DNA from: Sunxiuqinia elliptica
Lineage (GTDB): Bacteria > Bacteroidota > Bacteroidia > Bacteroidales > Prolixibacteraceae
DNA: 64,000 nucleotides
Assembly (NCBI RefSeq): GCF_900113005.1
Contig: NZ_FONW01000009.1
Coordinates: 62,001 to 126,000, forward strand
Direction of reading: 5' to 3'
In this document: piece after piece, positions 9,028-18,128 of the stretch
How the letters are laid out: each line of letters opens with the position of its first letter
Numbering within the stretch: the first letter of the stretch is position 1
Translations under genes and position numbers: made by a program
Notes under the pieces: model-generated
What the model saw: only the letters and a program-made list of their open reading frames with translations
Told to the model about the DNA's origin: nothing
Databases searched by the model: none

Positions 9028-10065
9028 CTAATGATCTTTTTGACTAATTACTTTTTTTATGGGTTCTAAGTATTTTGAAAAGGGGCTATCTGCATACGTT
9101 TCATTGAACTTGTCGATGATTGTAACAAACTCATTTTCTCCTTTTCGTCTTGATTTGGCTATAACATATCTGGCCATATAGTATTCCAAAACTTCATCAT
9201 TAAAGAATTGACTGGCTAATTCCAGTTTATAAGTATGTTCCAATCCTTTTTCACGGTATTCCGAACGGAGTTTCGAAAAATCGGAATAGGGAATTGAGTC
9301 ATATGTTCTTTTCCAATAATATAAATCTAAGAAATCATATAAATTCTTTGTCCCTAGAATATTCTTACTGCTCATAGGGACTAATGCTACAGCTTCCTCC
9401 CAAAACTTGCTTATTGAGTCTGGGACAGCACTATTTTGTCTCATAAACTCTCCTGTATTCATTGAAGCAATTGTACTCAATGCAGTTCCATAGTAAACTT
9501 CCCTATCTGATTTTATCAAGTTAAAAACCTCCTTACTAATCGTTCCTTCTCTTAAGAAATTATTGAGTTTTGAAAGTTCGTCTCGTTTCAAACTTAATAG
9601 ATCGCTCTTAATTCCAGACATATCAGAAGTCTCTCTACTGAAATTATACAAACAAGTCCTAGGATTAGCTTGAAGTAAATTATTGTAAAATTGATGTATT
9701 GTATTATTGCTACATTTTATGGCAAAAGGTTTTTCTTTGGTAATAAGATCAATCGTCAATTCATAAGTCTCACCAGGTTCTGCAACAATCGTTGGGCTTG
9801 TCTCAAAAGCCATTGAACCTTTAACAAGAACAATCACAAAGGAGGGGTTCTCAGTTTGAAAGTGAATATTAAAATTGCCTAAAGAATCGGTATGAGTAGC
9901 GTTTGTTATTCCCCAATCGCAGATCCCTCTTATTGGAGCCGTGTATAAAATCTCGGCCGGCAAGTCTCCTAAGACTTTACCTTTAATTAAAACGTCATTA
10001 CTTTCTGCACGACATAATGTAAAACCAATAAGAATTAGGAATGTAATAAGAACTGTTTGTTTCAT
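9028..10065 (-). CDS. DUF4369-type exported protein lacking the thioredoxin domain
   Basis: The start at 10065 gives a signal peptide (MKQTVLITFLILIGFTLCRA); an upstream ATG at 10092 adds nine residues. The N-terminal beta domain (about 25-115) and the helical middle (about 120-345) follow the plan of TlpA-type proteins of this phylum. The sequence SPFSKYLEPIKK at the end is where such proteins usually pass into the thioredoxin domain, but here a stop follows. No Cys-x-x-Cys is present. It may be a natural domain-loss form that binds or scaffolds, or a truncated gene. The IS element lies upstream, not at the truncated end, so it did not cause the loss. Confidence 0.6.
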   Translation of the reverse strand: MKQTVLITFLILIGFTLCRAESNDVLIKGKVLGDLPAEILYTAPIRGICDWGITNATHTDSLGNFNIHFQTENPSFVIVLVKGSMAFETSPTIVAEPGETYELTIDLITKEKPFAIKCSNNTIHQFYNNLLQANPRTCLYNFSRETSDMSGIKSDLLSLKRDELSKLNNFLREGTISKEVFNLIKSDREVYYGTALSTIASMNTGEFMRQNSAVPDSISKFWEEAVALVPMSSKNILGTKNLYDFLDLYYWKRTYDSIPYSDFSKLRSEYREKGLEHTYKLELASQFFNDEVLEYYMARYVIAKSRRKGENEFVTIIDKFNETYADSPFSKYLEPIKKVISQKDH

Positions 10066-10330
10066 TTTCCAAGCTTTTTTAATGTACAGCAACCTGAGCT
10101 AAGCTTATGAGCTAATGTTAGTCGAACTCAATAAGTTTAACAAATTTGAGTTTAAGCTTATTTCAGGGCCTCTTGTTTTAGTTAGGTCTGTTTTGCTTTC
10201 GCCGATCAATTTACAAAACTTTACAAAATACATGCCTGAGTTAACTCAATTTATTATGTTTCAAGGCAGGTTCTGACCGTTTGAGTATAAAAGGTTTACT
10301 GCCGCGAGAGTGTTAAACCACACGATACAA
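10066..10330. other. Intergenic stretch before the IS element
   Basis: A 265-bp AT-rich stretch between the DUF4369-type gene and the left end of the insertion sequence, presumably holding that gene's promoter. It contains a 10-bp palindrome (GAGTTAACTC). I see no coding frame, and no clear promoter with the Bacteroidota consensus. Confidence 0.4.
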
Positions 10331-10352
10331 CCTAGAATCCGCGGGTATCATT
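10331..10352 (+). repeat. Left terminal inverted repeat of the IS element
   Basis: It begins CCTAGAATCCGCGGGTAT and matches the reverse complement of the right end (CCTAAAATCCGCAGGTAT) with few differences. The boundary is fixed by the target duplication that ends at 10330. Confidence 0.88.
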
Positions 10353-10359
10353 AACAGAA

Positions 10360-10394
10360 GGCTGTAAAACTTTAATGAATAGAGCTTTACAGCC
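10360..10394 (+). promoter_or_regulatory. Hairpin in the transposase leader
   Basis: Arms GGCTGTAAA (10360-10368) and TTTACAGCC (10386-10394) form a perfect 9-bp stem with a 17-nt loop, 43 bases before the transposase start. In several insertion sequences such hairpins block translation of transcripts entering from outside; that role is an inference here. Confidence 0.5.
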
Positions 10395-10437
10395 AAGGTA
10401 TTTTCACCTAAATTGGTGTTGCTAACAAAATACCGAC

Positions 10438-11583
10438 ATGAAGATACTAAATAGCCCGGCGGTTTCGCCATTTGGAGGATTAAACTTTGTTATTGAAGAA
10501 GTACTGAAGTTAAAGGTCAATAAGTTATTCGAAGAAAATATGCCACGATTACCTAAACAAACAACATATAGCTGGTTTGATATTATAATGTCATATTGGT
10601 CAGTTTTCCTATGTGGAGGTGATTGTGCCGAAGATTTGTCAATTAACTTGAAAGATGGTCTTGAGAATAATCCATTCATAAAGATCCCCAGTCCAGATAG
10701 AGTTCTAAACCGTCTAAAGTCATTATCTGTACCTGCCAAATATTTCTCAACTCAAAGAGGACGAAAAGAACATCATTTCTCAGTAGCTGAACAGTTAAAC
10801 CGAGTAAACCTAAAGTTACTTTTACGATTGCCCGGATTTGGAAAAGACAATGTAGTTCTGGATTATGACAACACCATAATTTTCACAGAGAAAGCAGATT
10901 CAGAGCGGACTTATAAAAAGGAAAATGGATATAATCCTGGTGTTGGCTTAATAGGCCATCATATTGTTTACGTTGAAAACAGAAATGGAAAAAGCAATGC
11001 ACATATTTTGCAACATGAAACCATTGATCGCATGACGGCCTTGTTAAATGAAGCCGGGATTAATATTGATGCTATAAGAGCGGATTCAGCTTCATTCACA
11101 TATGACATCATCAAATCGATGGAAAAAGCAGCGAAGCGAATCTTTGTCAGAGCCAGAATGACAACTGGCATTGAAAAAGCAATCTCTAAAATTAAGAACT
11201 GGGAAGAAGTAAGCCTTGCCGATGATATAGTACTAAGGGGCTCTACTTGCTTTACTCCATTTGAACGCAAAGCAAGAGGTAATAAGAGCAAACAATCTAC
11301 TCTTAAAGAATATCGGATCGTGGTAACCAAACAGGCCCGACCAGACAGACAACTGAACTTGTTTACAGGAGAAGCATACAACTATAGCATAATAATGACC
11401 AATGACTTTGAATTAACCAATGATGAAGTTGTGTTTTTCTATAATGCCAGGGGAGCAAGTGAAAGAGAGTTTGATTTATTAAAAAACGATTTTGGCTGGA
11501 ATAAAATGCCATTTTCAAAACTGGAGCAGAATACAGTATTCCTGATAATTATGGCAATGTGTAAAATATATATGTGCACATGA
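10438..11583 (+). CDS. IS1380-family transposase, frameshifted near the 3' end
   Basis: The frame gives 381 residues. The DDE plan of the family is visible: a first Asp in VLDYDNT (142 or 144), a second Asp in IRADSASF (D216), and the Glu in YNARGASEREFD (E344), which is the family's YxxR...E motif. The protein ends abruptly with KIYMCT. Adding one A to the AAAA run at 11563-11566 would instead continue as NIYVHMIGRF and on to a natural stop at 11735. This gives 432 residues, the normal family length, with a basic tail. The copy is therefore either inactivated by a 1-base deletion or uses slippage at the A run. Confidence 0.88.
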   Translation: MKILNSPAVSPFGGLNFVIEEVLKLKVNKLFEENMPRLPKQTTYSWFDIIMSYWSVFLCGGDCAEDLSINLKDGLENNPFIKIPSPDRVLNRLKSLSVPAKYFSTQRGRKEHHFSVAEQLNRVNLKLLLRLPGFGKDNVVLDYDNTIIFTEKADSERTYKKENGYNPGVGLIGHHIVYVENRNGKSNAHILQHETIDRMTALLNEAGINIDAIRADSASFTYDIIKSMEKAAKRIFVRARMTTGIEKAISKIKNWEEVSLADDIVLRGSTCFTPFERKARGNKSKQSTLKEYRIVVTKQARPDRQLNLFTGEAYNYSIIMTNDFELTNDEVVFFYNARGASEREFDLLKNDFGWNKMPFSKLEQNTVFLIIMAMCKIYMCT

Positions 11584-11735
11584 TTGGAAGATTTTCAAGA
11601 CTGACAAGTATTTTATCTCCTAATTTCAGAATCAAGAAGTTCATCTTCCGCTTCATATGCATACCTGCTAAATGGGTGCGTTCGGGTAGAACAAGAAAAC
11701 TAAGACTGTACGGTTCAGTCGCATTTAAAACTTAA
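11565..11735 (+). pseudogene. Displaced 3' end of the IS1380 transposase
   Basis: In the frame one base away from the main transposase frame, codons from 11568 read IYVHMIGRFSRLTS and end with GRTRKLRLYGSVAFKT before TAA at 11733-11735. A short basic C-terminus of this kind is typical of the family, so this segment is the natural end of the upstream gene and not a separate gene. Confidence 0.8.
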
Positions 11736-11929
11736 AACAATAATAAATGAACAGGGCAAATTTTAAATAATTCTGATTGATAAGCCATGCTTAAGTGGAA
11801 TCCTATGCTGTCAATTTTGAGGTGATGCTCTAATGTGATTTTTCAAGCACAGTTTTGCTCAAAAATTGATTAAAGTCACACTATGATTATTAATAAATCA
11901 AGGCAGTATACTCAAAATCCTCATGCTAA

Positions 11930-11951
11930 AATTATACCTGCGGATTTTAGG
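11930..11951 (-). repeat. Right terminal inverted repeat of the IS element
   Basis: On the minus strand it starts CCTAAAATCCGCAGGTAT and mirrors the left end. It is followed on the plus strand by the second TACAA target copy at 11952-11956. The 194 bases between the transposase stop and this repeat hold no gene that I can see. Confidence 0.88.
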
Positions 11952-11974
11952 TACAATCGTGCGGGAGCAAGGGA

Positions 11975-11997
11975 CTCCTCCTTGAAAAAAGGAGGAG
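11975..11997. other. Perfect hairpin downstream of tamB
   Basis: Arms CTCCTCCTT (11975-11983) and AAGGAGGAG (11989-11997) form a 9-bp stem with a 5-nt loop, 47 bases after the tamB stop in the direction of its transcription. There is no clear T-run on either strand, so it may protect the 3' end or act as a weak terminator. Confidence 0.45.
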
Positions 11998-12043
11998 AAA
12001 AGACTACCGTTGGCATGTACAGGTTCGGAATCAGCCTGGCAGC

Positions 12044-15000
12044 TTACTTGGCGTCAAACTTAAAGATTACATCGAAACCACTGTCGCGCGAAGAGTTGTT
12101 GAGTTGGAAAAACAGGAATCGGAACAGCTCATATTCCAGCTTGACTTCATACTTGGCCATGTCTTTTTCGTCGGTTTCGCCAAAGCGTTGTTCATAACTC
12201 ACAAATAAATCGTTGGTAATGTATTTCCCCACCACCACCGTGGCGTTATCAAAGCTACCGTCACTCTTCACTTCAATGTAGTCCACATCGAGCTTGTTCC
12301 CCAAAAAGTTGGTTAACTGCGACGAAAGAATGGAGGCCGCAGCCTGCCCGGCAATATCGCCTGCACCAGCCACATTCTCCTGTTGATCCATGGTGAGCTC
12401 GTTCATGCTTTTGCCGAACAAAATATACGACAGCGCATCGCCTTCGCTAACACTGCTGCCATCCAGGCTAAAGGCCACTGCCGGATCGTCGGGCGTACCA
12501 CTAATCCGAACGCTTAGCTCCTGCTGCACGCGTTGGGCATTCCGGAAGGGGTACTTGGCAGTTATATCCAAGTTCGGAGTCAGTTCTTCACCTCCTTCAA
12601 AACGGATGGAACCTTCATCGATCATAAAGGTTTTACCCAGCAAGTCATACTGCCCCCGCACAATCTCCACAACCCCAAAAAGCTCAAAGAACTCCTTATT
12701 TTTGACAAACTCCAGGTCACCCGAAATCTCGATGTGCATATCTTCATTTTTGATCCAGGTATTCTTCGGAATTTTGATACGAGCTTTCCCCGTTAGCTTG
12801 TCAAAATAGTCGAAGCTGAAGGTATCCACCGGAGCCAGTTCCTCGGTGCTTATTCCCAAAGTATCCCGATCCCGGCTCATCGCTTCCAGTTCGCGCATCA
12901 GAATTGGGCGAGGCATTTCCGGTGTAGTCATCCGCCCCATCATATTGAAAATGGCCGGCAGGTAAATTTCGCCTTGCGGAATCGTCAGATCACTGCTAAA
13001 GCGAACTTCATCCTTGACGCCTCCCAAGCGGGCATCGCCCGAAACTTCAAAATTAAACTGCTTATGGTTAACCGGGTTGAAACGATTAAACAACAACTCA
13101 ATATTTGAATCGCTGATATCGCCCTTATAAAAATCAGAATTAAAATCGATGGTTCCCGTACCGGTCAGGGTGCCATCTTCAGAACGAACCAGCAGGGTAT
13201 CCAACACCATCTGGTTTCGGAGGAAGTTGAGCTTGAATAACAGCTCGCTGTAGTCCACGCCATACTCCGGCATTTTTATCGCCCCATTGCTCAATCGTAA
13301 ATCTCCTTTCGGATTGGGCGACTCCACCGTTCCGTTTACTGTGACAGCTCCGTTTAACTCGCCCCGAATATCTTCCGTTACGCGAAAGGACTGCAAAATC
13401 GCCAATGGGAATTGCTCCACAAGCAATTGAAAATCGACCGAATCCTTCGGATTAAACTGAACGGCCATACTATCCAAACGCAACTGCAAAGGCACAAAAC
13501 CCGTTGCCTCAATGCGTCCGCTATCTTGTGGAACAATGCGGCTATCCACTTCAAAACGGGACGCAGCATAACGCATTTTCCCTTTCAACTCGCGCAAGGG
13601 ATAGTCATTCAACGCGGCTCCCTGCACTTCAAAATTACCATCGAGCACCGGAGCATCAGCCGTTCCCGACACAGCCAAATCAGCCTGAAACATTCCAGCT
13701 ACGTCAAGCTCTTGCCCGGTCAATGCCATCCAAGGGGCAATGGCTACCCGATCGATCTTCAGCTTGAAATCTTCTTCTCCATTTAAGCGAATCACTCCCG
13801 ATGCCAGCAGGTACTGGCTGGTATCAGCAGTTCCCGATGCCATTTTTAACTGATCAAGCCGATAGCTAACCGAATCGATCTCCAAAGTAGCCGGTCCTTC
13901 CTGCAAAGTCATTTGCTGTTCGTAATAAGCGATCATCCAATCGTCCAGGCGAATTCGTAAGATATCGCCCAACTCCACCCCGGCTTTCAATTCCGTTTGG
14001 AGGGTTTCATTTCCGAGCCATCCACGCACACCTATGGAGTCCAATGCTCCATCGACTGCCATACTAATTGAATCTAGCTTGAGTTCTCCGACCAGCACCT
14101 CCTGCACCAACAAATCAGCCTGAAAAGAGGTATCAGCCTTGCTCAGCAAAGCTTGCGCCTGCATGTCCATTTGCTGCAAGCTGATTGTCTGATAGCGCGT
14201 CTCATTCAGCATCAAGTCTGCATCAAGCGCCAGCGAGTCCATAGTGCCCTGCAAATGAGCCTGCAGCTCACCACTCGTTTGCAGGCTATCCAGCGGAATC
14301 CATTGGGCAAATTCATTCAAGTTTGCAAAAGTCCCTTTCAAACGCAGATCAGACAACGAGCGTAAACTGTAGTTCCCAACAGCCTGCAGCTGCACAGCCT
14401 GCGATTTCAGCTCCAAAGAATCAATCTGCAAATTTTCATCAGCATAGTTAACCCGAGCCAACAAGGTATCCAGTTTGAGCTCCATCAGGCTTGAGGGCCC
14501 CATGCTGATTACTGCCTGAACAGCAGCTTTGTTCAGTTCAATTCCTTTCCCTTCAACTTGAGCAGTCAAATTCAAATCCGTTTGCAGTGTATCATTGCCC
14601 AGTAATGGAGCCAGATTTAATTTCGAGGTTTCCAGCTTTAACTGGTAAGTGGGATCAGCTAGCACCTGCTTGGCATCAGCCCAAAGGTGCAACGCTCCAA
14701 AGTCGCCCCCGCCCTCCACTTCAGCTGTCACATCACCTGCTTTCAACGAAGCATCAATTCCCAAGCGATCAACCGGGCGACTTTGAACCAGCAAATCCTG
14801 AAAAGTTCCCTGCATGTTGATTACTGCTTTTTTCGGATCCAGACCTTTTCCGTTAACCTTCAATTGCCCATTAATCCGATAGTCCAAGGTGGAATCTCCC
14901 ATCCAGTGGGCTAGATCAATATTTTCAAGTTCACCATTCAATACATACTGAAGCTCAACCTTTTGGTCACCAAAAATAAAATCCCCAAAATTAGGGGCTT

Positions 15001-15943
15001 GCAAGTTTAGTCGAATCTGTTGCTTCTCTTCGGCAAGACTTAGGTCTGCAATCAATGCCGGGCCATCCATCGACGCCTCCAACTTAAACACAGGATTTGC
15101 CGGCAAGCTAAATCCCGGGATGAAAAAGGCAAACTCCTGAATACGCAATGGGGCGGTTTCCAGTTTTGCCGTTCCTTTAGTTTGTGGTTGCTCCTGGTAA
15201 TCAGCCTGGGCATCCAACTGGTTTCGGGCCGTTTTCAAACGAAAATCTGCTAACCGGATATTGGTTGAGTCCCGCTTTAAATCAAAAGCCAACTCCTTTA
15301 GCTCCATCGTTGGATTCATGGTTTGAAAAAAGAAGTTTTCCAGCCTTATAACTTGCTGAGCTGATGATAAGCTCAGGGTTGCAGCCAGGTTAAGCCCGTT
15401 AATTTCACGGGGGATGATGCTGTCCAGAGCCTGTGTCCGAACCTGTCCTTCCTCCAACTCCAGTTTATCCAGCACAATCATCCACGGACTTGCCTCCTGC
15501 GTTGTTTCTGGCTCTTCATCTGGCTCTTCGGTCGGTAACATCAAATGTTGAACATTCCAAGATGAATCAGCCTGCTGCTCCAAGAACACGTATGGTTTTT
15601 CCAGATGAACCCACTGTACTTCCAGCCGTTGATCGAGCAAGGCCCAAAGGTTATACGCCAAATCAAGTTGATCAAGCCGGGCGACCGTATCCCCTTCATT
15701 GGTTAGCGTCAGATCCTGTAATTGCAGGTGAGTGAAAAAGTTTCCATCCACTTGACCAACCGAAAACTCGCCATTCAACATAGCCGAAACCTGCTCTCCA
15801 GCCACACGCGCCAATTTTTTCTTAACCATTGGCGTTTGCAGCAACAAGCCTGCCAGTAATACCACAAACAGAATCAGCCCCAGCACACCTGCTAAAGCCC
15901 ATAAGCCATATTTTACTCCTTTTCTCACCTGATCCTTTGTCAT
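12044..15943 (-). CDS. tamB: TamB-like translocation and assembly module protein
   Basis: A 1299-residue protein of the AsmA/TamB class. One N-terminal membrane anchor (about residues 14-37) is followed by a very long beta-rich periplasmic region, predicted to form a groove that carries hydrophobic material such as lipids across the envelope. The C-terminal DUF490-type domain includes the conserved GDALSYILFGKSMNEL stretch and ends with a beta-strand. It lies 8 bp downstream of the tamA-like gene on the same strand, the standard pairing. The length is within the range seen for TamB homologues. The insertion sequence landed behind this gene and leaves it intact. Confidence 0.92.
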   Translation of the reverse strand: MTKDQVRKGVKYGLWALAGVLGLILFVVLLAGLLLQTPMVKKKLARVAGEQVSAMLNGEFSVGQVDGNFFTHLQLQDLTLTNEGDTVARLDQLDLAYNLWALLDQRLEVQWVHLEKPYVFLEQQADSSWNVQHLMLPTEEPDEEPETTQEASPWMIVLDKLELEEGQVRTQALDSIIPREINGLNLAATLSLSSAQQVIRLENFFFQTMNPTMELKELAFDLKRDSTNIRLADFRLKTARNQLDAQADYQEQPQTKGTAKLETAPLRIQEFAFFIPGFSLPANPVFKLEASMDGPALIADLSLAEEKQQIRLNLQAPNFGDFIFGDQKVELQYVLNGELENIDLAHWMGDSTLDYRINGQLKVNGKGLDPKKAVINMQGTFQDLLVQSRPVDRLGIDASLKAGDVTAEVEGGGDFGALHLWADAKQVLADPTYQLKLETSKLNLAPLLGNDTLQTDLNLTAQVEGKGIELNKAAVQAVISMGPSSLMELKLDTLLARVNYADENLQIDSLELKSQAVQLQAVGNYSLRSLSDLRLKGTFANLNEFAQWIPLDSLQTSGELQAHLQGTMDSLALDADLMLNETRYQTISLQQMDMQAQALLSKADTSFQADLLVQEVLVGELKLDSISMAVDGALDSIGVRGWLGNETLQTELKAGVELGDILRIRLDDWMIAYYEQQMTLQEGPATLEIDSVSYRLDQLKMASGTADTSQYLLASGVIRLNGEEDFKLKIDRVAIAPWMALTGQELDVAGMFQADLAVSGTADAPVLDGNFEVQGAALNDYPLRELKGKMRYAASRFEVDSRIVPQDSGRIEATGFVPLQLRLDSMAVQFNPKDSVDFQLLVEQFPLAILQSFRVTEDIRGELNGAVTVNGTVESPNPKGDLRLSNGAIKMPEYGVDYSELLFKLNFLRNQMVLDTLLVRSEDGTLTGTGTIDFNSDFYKGDISDSNIELLFNRFNPVNHKQFNFEVSGDARLGGVKDEVRFSSDLTIPQGEIYLPAIFNMMGRMTTPEMPRPILMRELEAMSRDRDTLGISTEELAPVDTFSFDYFDKLTGKARIKIPKNTWIKNEDMHIEISGDLEFVKNKEFFELFGVVEIVRGQYDLLGKTFMIDEGSIRFEGGEELTPNLDITAKYPFRNAQRVQQELSVRISGTPDDPAVAFSLDGSSVSEGDALSYILFGKSMNELTMDQQENVAGAGDIAGQAAASILSSQLTNFLGNKLDVDYIEVKSDGSFDNATVVVGKYITNDLFVSYEQRFGETDEKDMAKYEVKLEYELFRFLFFQLNNSSRDSGFDVIFKFDAK

Positions 15944-15951
15944 TTATTTTG

Positions 15952-17787
15952 CTAAAACGCTTGTCCTACACTAATAAAAAATTGGGGACTCTTCTTCTCG
16001 TTCCAAACAGGGAACCCCAAATCGAACCTGATAGGGCCAATGGGCGTGTCGATACGCAAACCACCACCGGCGGCATAAGCCAGGTCGTTCAATTGGTAAT
16101 CGTAAGCAGCTTCCCACACATTCCCCCCATCCATGAAAGCCACTCCACTCACCCGCCAAAACAGCGGATAACGTATCTCCAGGTTTGCTTCTAAAATACT
16201 CTTTCCCCCCAAAGGTGTTCCACTCTCACGCTTGGGCCCCAACTCCGATCGGTTCCACCCGCGAATGGAATTACTTCCTCCCGAATAGAAACGGTCCTCA
16301 ACGGGGATAAAACCATTGGAATCTGCCGAGCTAATTCCCCCAGCCATCAGCCGGGTCGCCAACACCCCATCTCCTAATTTCTGGTAATGACGAATATCTC
16401 CCCAAAAGCGGGTATAGTTAAAATCGCTGCCAAACAAGTGTCCGTTTACTTTCAAGCCGAGCGAAAGGTTAAAGCCCTCCCGAGGTGTAAACTTAGGGCT
16501 TGAATTATCAAATACGGTGCTCAGCAAAATCCCCGATTTGTCGTAAGGAAATTTGTCGCTCTCCACATCAACAAGCTCACTGTCACCTGCCTCAATTTGC
16601 TGTTCTACATTTTCAAGATAGTAGGTTAAGGTGCTGCTCAGCCAACTATTGAAACGATAAGTCACCGGAACATTAATTCCATACGTCCGCGTTTCATAAC
16701 CAGGCTCCGAGTTCCGAATGATAAACGGATTAAGGGTGATTGTACTTTTAGGGCTGAAAAACTGGGGCTGAATCCACTTCAAGCTAGCGTGGTACGGAAC
16801 CAAAGCCGAATGCTTTAAGTACAAGTTAATGCGTCGGGCTCCCCCCAGAAATCCCCGGTAATTTAAATCGAGGAACGTTCGAAACTTATCTTCCGTTCCA
16901 TAACCAAAGCCAACGCGAGAACTCAAACGGGGTGCTTCTTCAACATACAGCGTCACCGGAATTGGGCTCCTCAGGCTGTCCCGCTCCTTTATGGGCAAGA
17001 CCGAAACAATTCGGAAGAGTTGCAGTTGATAAAGATTCTCGCGGGTGTCATTCAATAACGATTGGTTATAAAGCTTGCCATTTTCATACACCAACTGCTT
17101 CTGCAGGAAATCAGTTTCCACATGTTTGTTTCCCAAAATGGAAGTCTCGCCAAAATAGCAAACAGGCCCCGTTTTCACTTGGTAATTAATGTCTGTTTGT
17201 AAAGTATCCGAACTCAGTTCCAAGTCATAGTCCACCTCAACATAAGCATAACCTAAATTGCGAAAGGCATTGGCAATTACCAGCACATCCTGCTTGATTG
17301 CTTCGTCGCGAAAACGAGCTCCTGACTTTAATTCCAGTTCACGAGCCACCTTCCTGCGCAACGAATCCAGGTCAATCTCCTTTAATTCTTCAGTTTCGAG
17401 GATATCGACCTTATTGACCAAAACCGGTTCTCCTTCATCAACCTGAATCCGAAGTTTGACAATTTGCTTTTCGTCATCAATCTGCAAAGGAGCCAAGCTG
17501 GCTTTTGCCTTCAAAAAACCTTCGGTTTGGTAAATAGCCACTAAGCGCTGCAAGTCTAAATCAACCAGACGCTGATTAAACAAGAAGGGTTGCTTCTTCG
17601 TAATCAGCTTTTCCAGGGAGGATACTTCTTTGAGCGCCAGCTGATCAAGCAGCACATCTTCTTCCAGCGTTTTATTTCCATGAAAAACCACACTTCGCAC
17701 TTCGAAATTCTCCTGCGCCAACAAATTCAGGTTAAGCACAACACTCAACCACCCTATCAATCCCAAAATCCGAAGTATCTTTATCAT
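15952..17787 (-). CDS. tamA: TamA-like BamA/Omp85-family outer-membrane protein
   Basis: A 611-residue Omp85-family protein. The signal peptide (about 1-24, ending LLAQ) is followed by about three POTRA-like domains (about 25-260) and a C-terminal 16-strand beta-barrel (about 270-611). The barrel holds the lid-lock motif as SNSIRGWNRSELGP, with a later AFMDGGNVWE turn, and ends in Phe. Together with the adjacent tamB it should span the envelope and assist protein or lipid delivery to the outer membrane. The gene is too short and too distant in context to be the essential BamA. Confidence 0.9.
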   Translation of the reverse strand: MIKILRILGLIGWLSVVLNLNLLAQENFEVRSVVFHGNKTLEEDVLLDQLALKEVSSLEKLITKKQPFLFNQRLVDLDLQRLVAIYQTEGFLKAKASLAPLQIDDEKQIVKLRIQVDEGEPVLVNKVDILETEELKEIDLDSLRRKVARELELKSGARFRDEAIKQDVLVIANAFRNLGYAYVEVDYDLELSSDTLQTDINYQVKTGPVCYFGETSILGNKHVETDFLQKQLVYENGKLYNQSLLNDTRENLYQLQLFRIVSVLPIKERDSLRSPIPVTLYVEEAPRLSSRVGFGYGTEDKFRTFLDLNYRGFLGGARRINLYLKHSALVPYHASLKWIQPQFFSPKSTITLNPFIIRNSEPGYETRTYGINVPVTYRFNSWLSSTLTYYLENVEQQIEAGDSELVDVESDKFPYDKSGILLSTVFDNSSPKFTPREGFNLSLGLKVNGHLFGSDFNYTRFWGDIRHYQKLGDGVLATRLMAGGISSADSNGFIPVEDRFYSGGSNSIRGWNRSELGPKRESGTPLGGKSILEANLEIRYPLFWRVSGVAFMDGGNVWEAAYDYQLNDLAYAAGGGLRIDTPIGPIRFDLGFPVWNEKKSPQFFISVGQAF

Positions 17788-18128
17788 AGAAATTCATTTC
17801 GTTGATCAAATTAACTGAATTCTTTTCAGCTCCAAAAAGGTTCTCGGCTGATTCTTTTTCCATCAAACAGGACTTGCCTTCAATTTTTAGGAAATACCAA
17901 TATCATACCAGTCGCCAAACGAATTAAACGCCAACTTTCCCACTTTATTTTCGGGGATAATTTTCCACACCATTCCCCAAAATACGGGGATTTTTAAATG
18001 CGTGAAACAATTATTACTGCTACCAAACAACCAGATTAAGCACTTGTTTGGAAATGGCACAATTCTTTCAGTTCGTTTTTATCATTGAAAGAGATTAAAA
18101 ACAAGTTACGCCAAAAAAACGAAAGCTC
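17788..18128. other. Divergent intergenic region
   Basis: A 341-bp stretch between the divergent tamA-like gene and the AI-2E-type permease gene. It must hold both promoters. It includes a short GGGGAT/ATTCCCC inverted pair around 17973-17992. No clear promoter of the Bacteroidota consensus and no coding frame were found. Confidence 0.45.

Larger units (their letters stand above)
10331..11951 (+). mobile_element. IS1380-family insertion sequence, 1621 bp, with 5-bp target duplication
   Basis: The element is bounded by imperfect terminal inverted repeats. The left end reads inward from 10331 and the right end inward from 11951, with about 18 of the first 21-22 bases matching. The flanks carry a direct duplication TACAA at 10326-10330 and 11952-11956. 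One transposase gene fills most of the length. The intact target duplication and well-matched ends indicate a fairly recent insertion, while the frameshift in the transposase suggests the copy may now be inactive. It sits downstream of tamB and upstream of a DUF4369-type gene. Confidence 0.9.

Noticed and set aside
11883-12197. An open frame that crosses the right end of the IS element and the tamB 3' end
   Set aside because: It joins unrelated pieces, has no signal or domain, and tamB is firmly identified on the other strand.
15952-17787. Calling the Omp85 protein BamA
   Set aside because: It is paired with tamB, is short, and has few POTRA-like domains; TamA-like is the better call.
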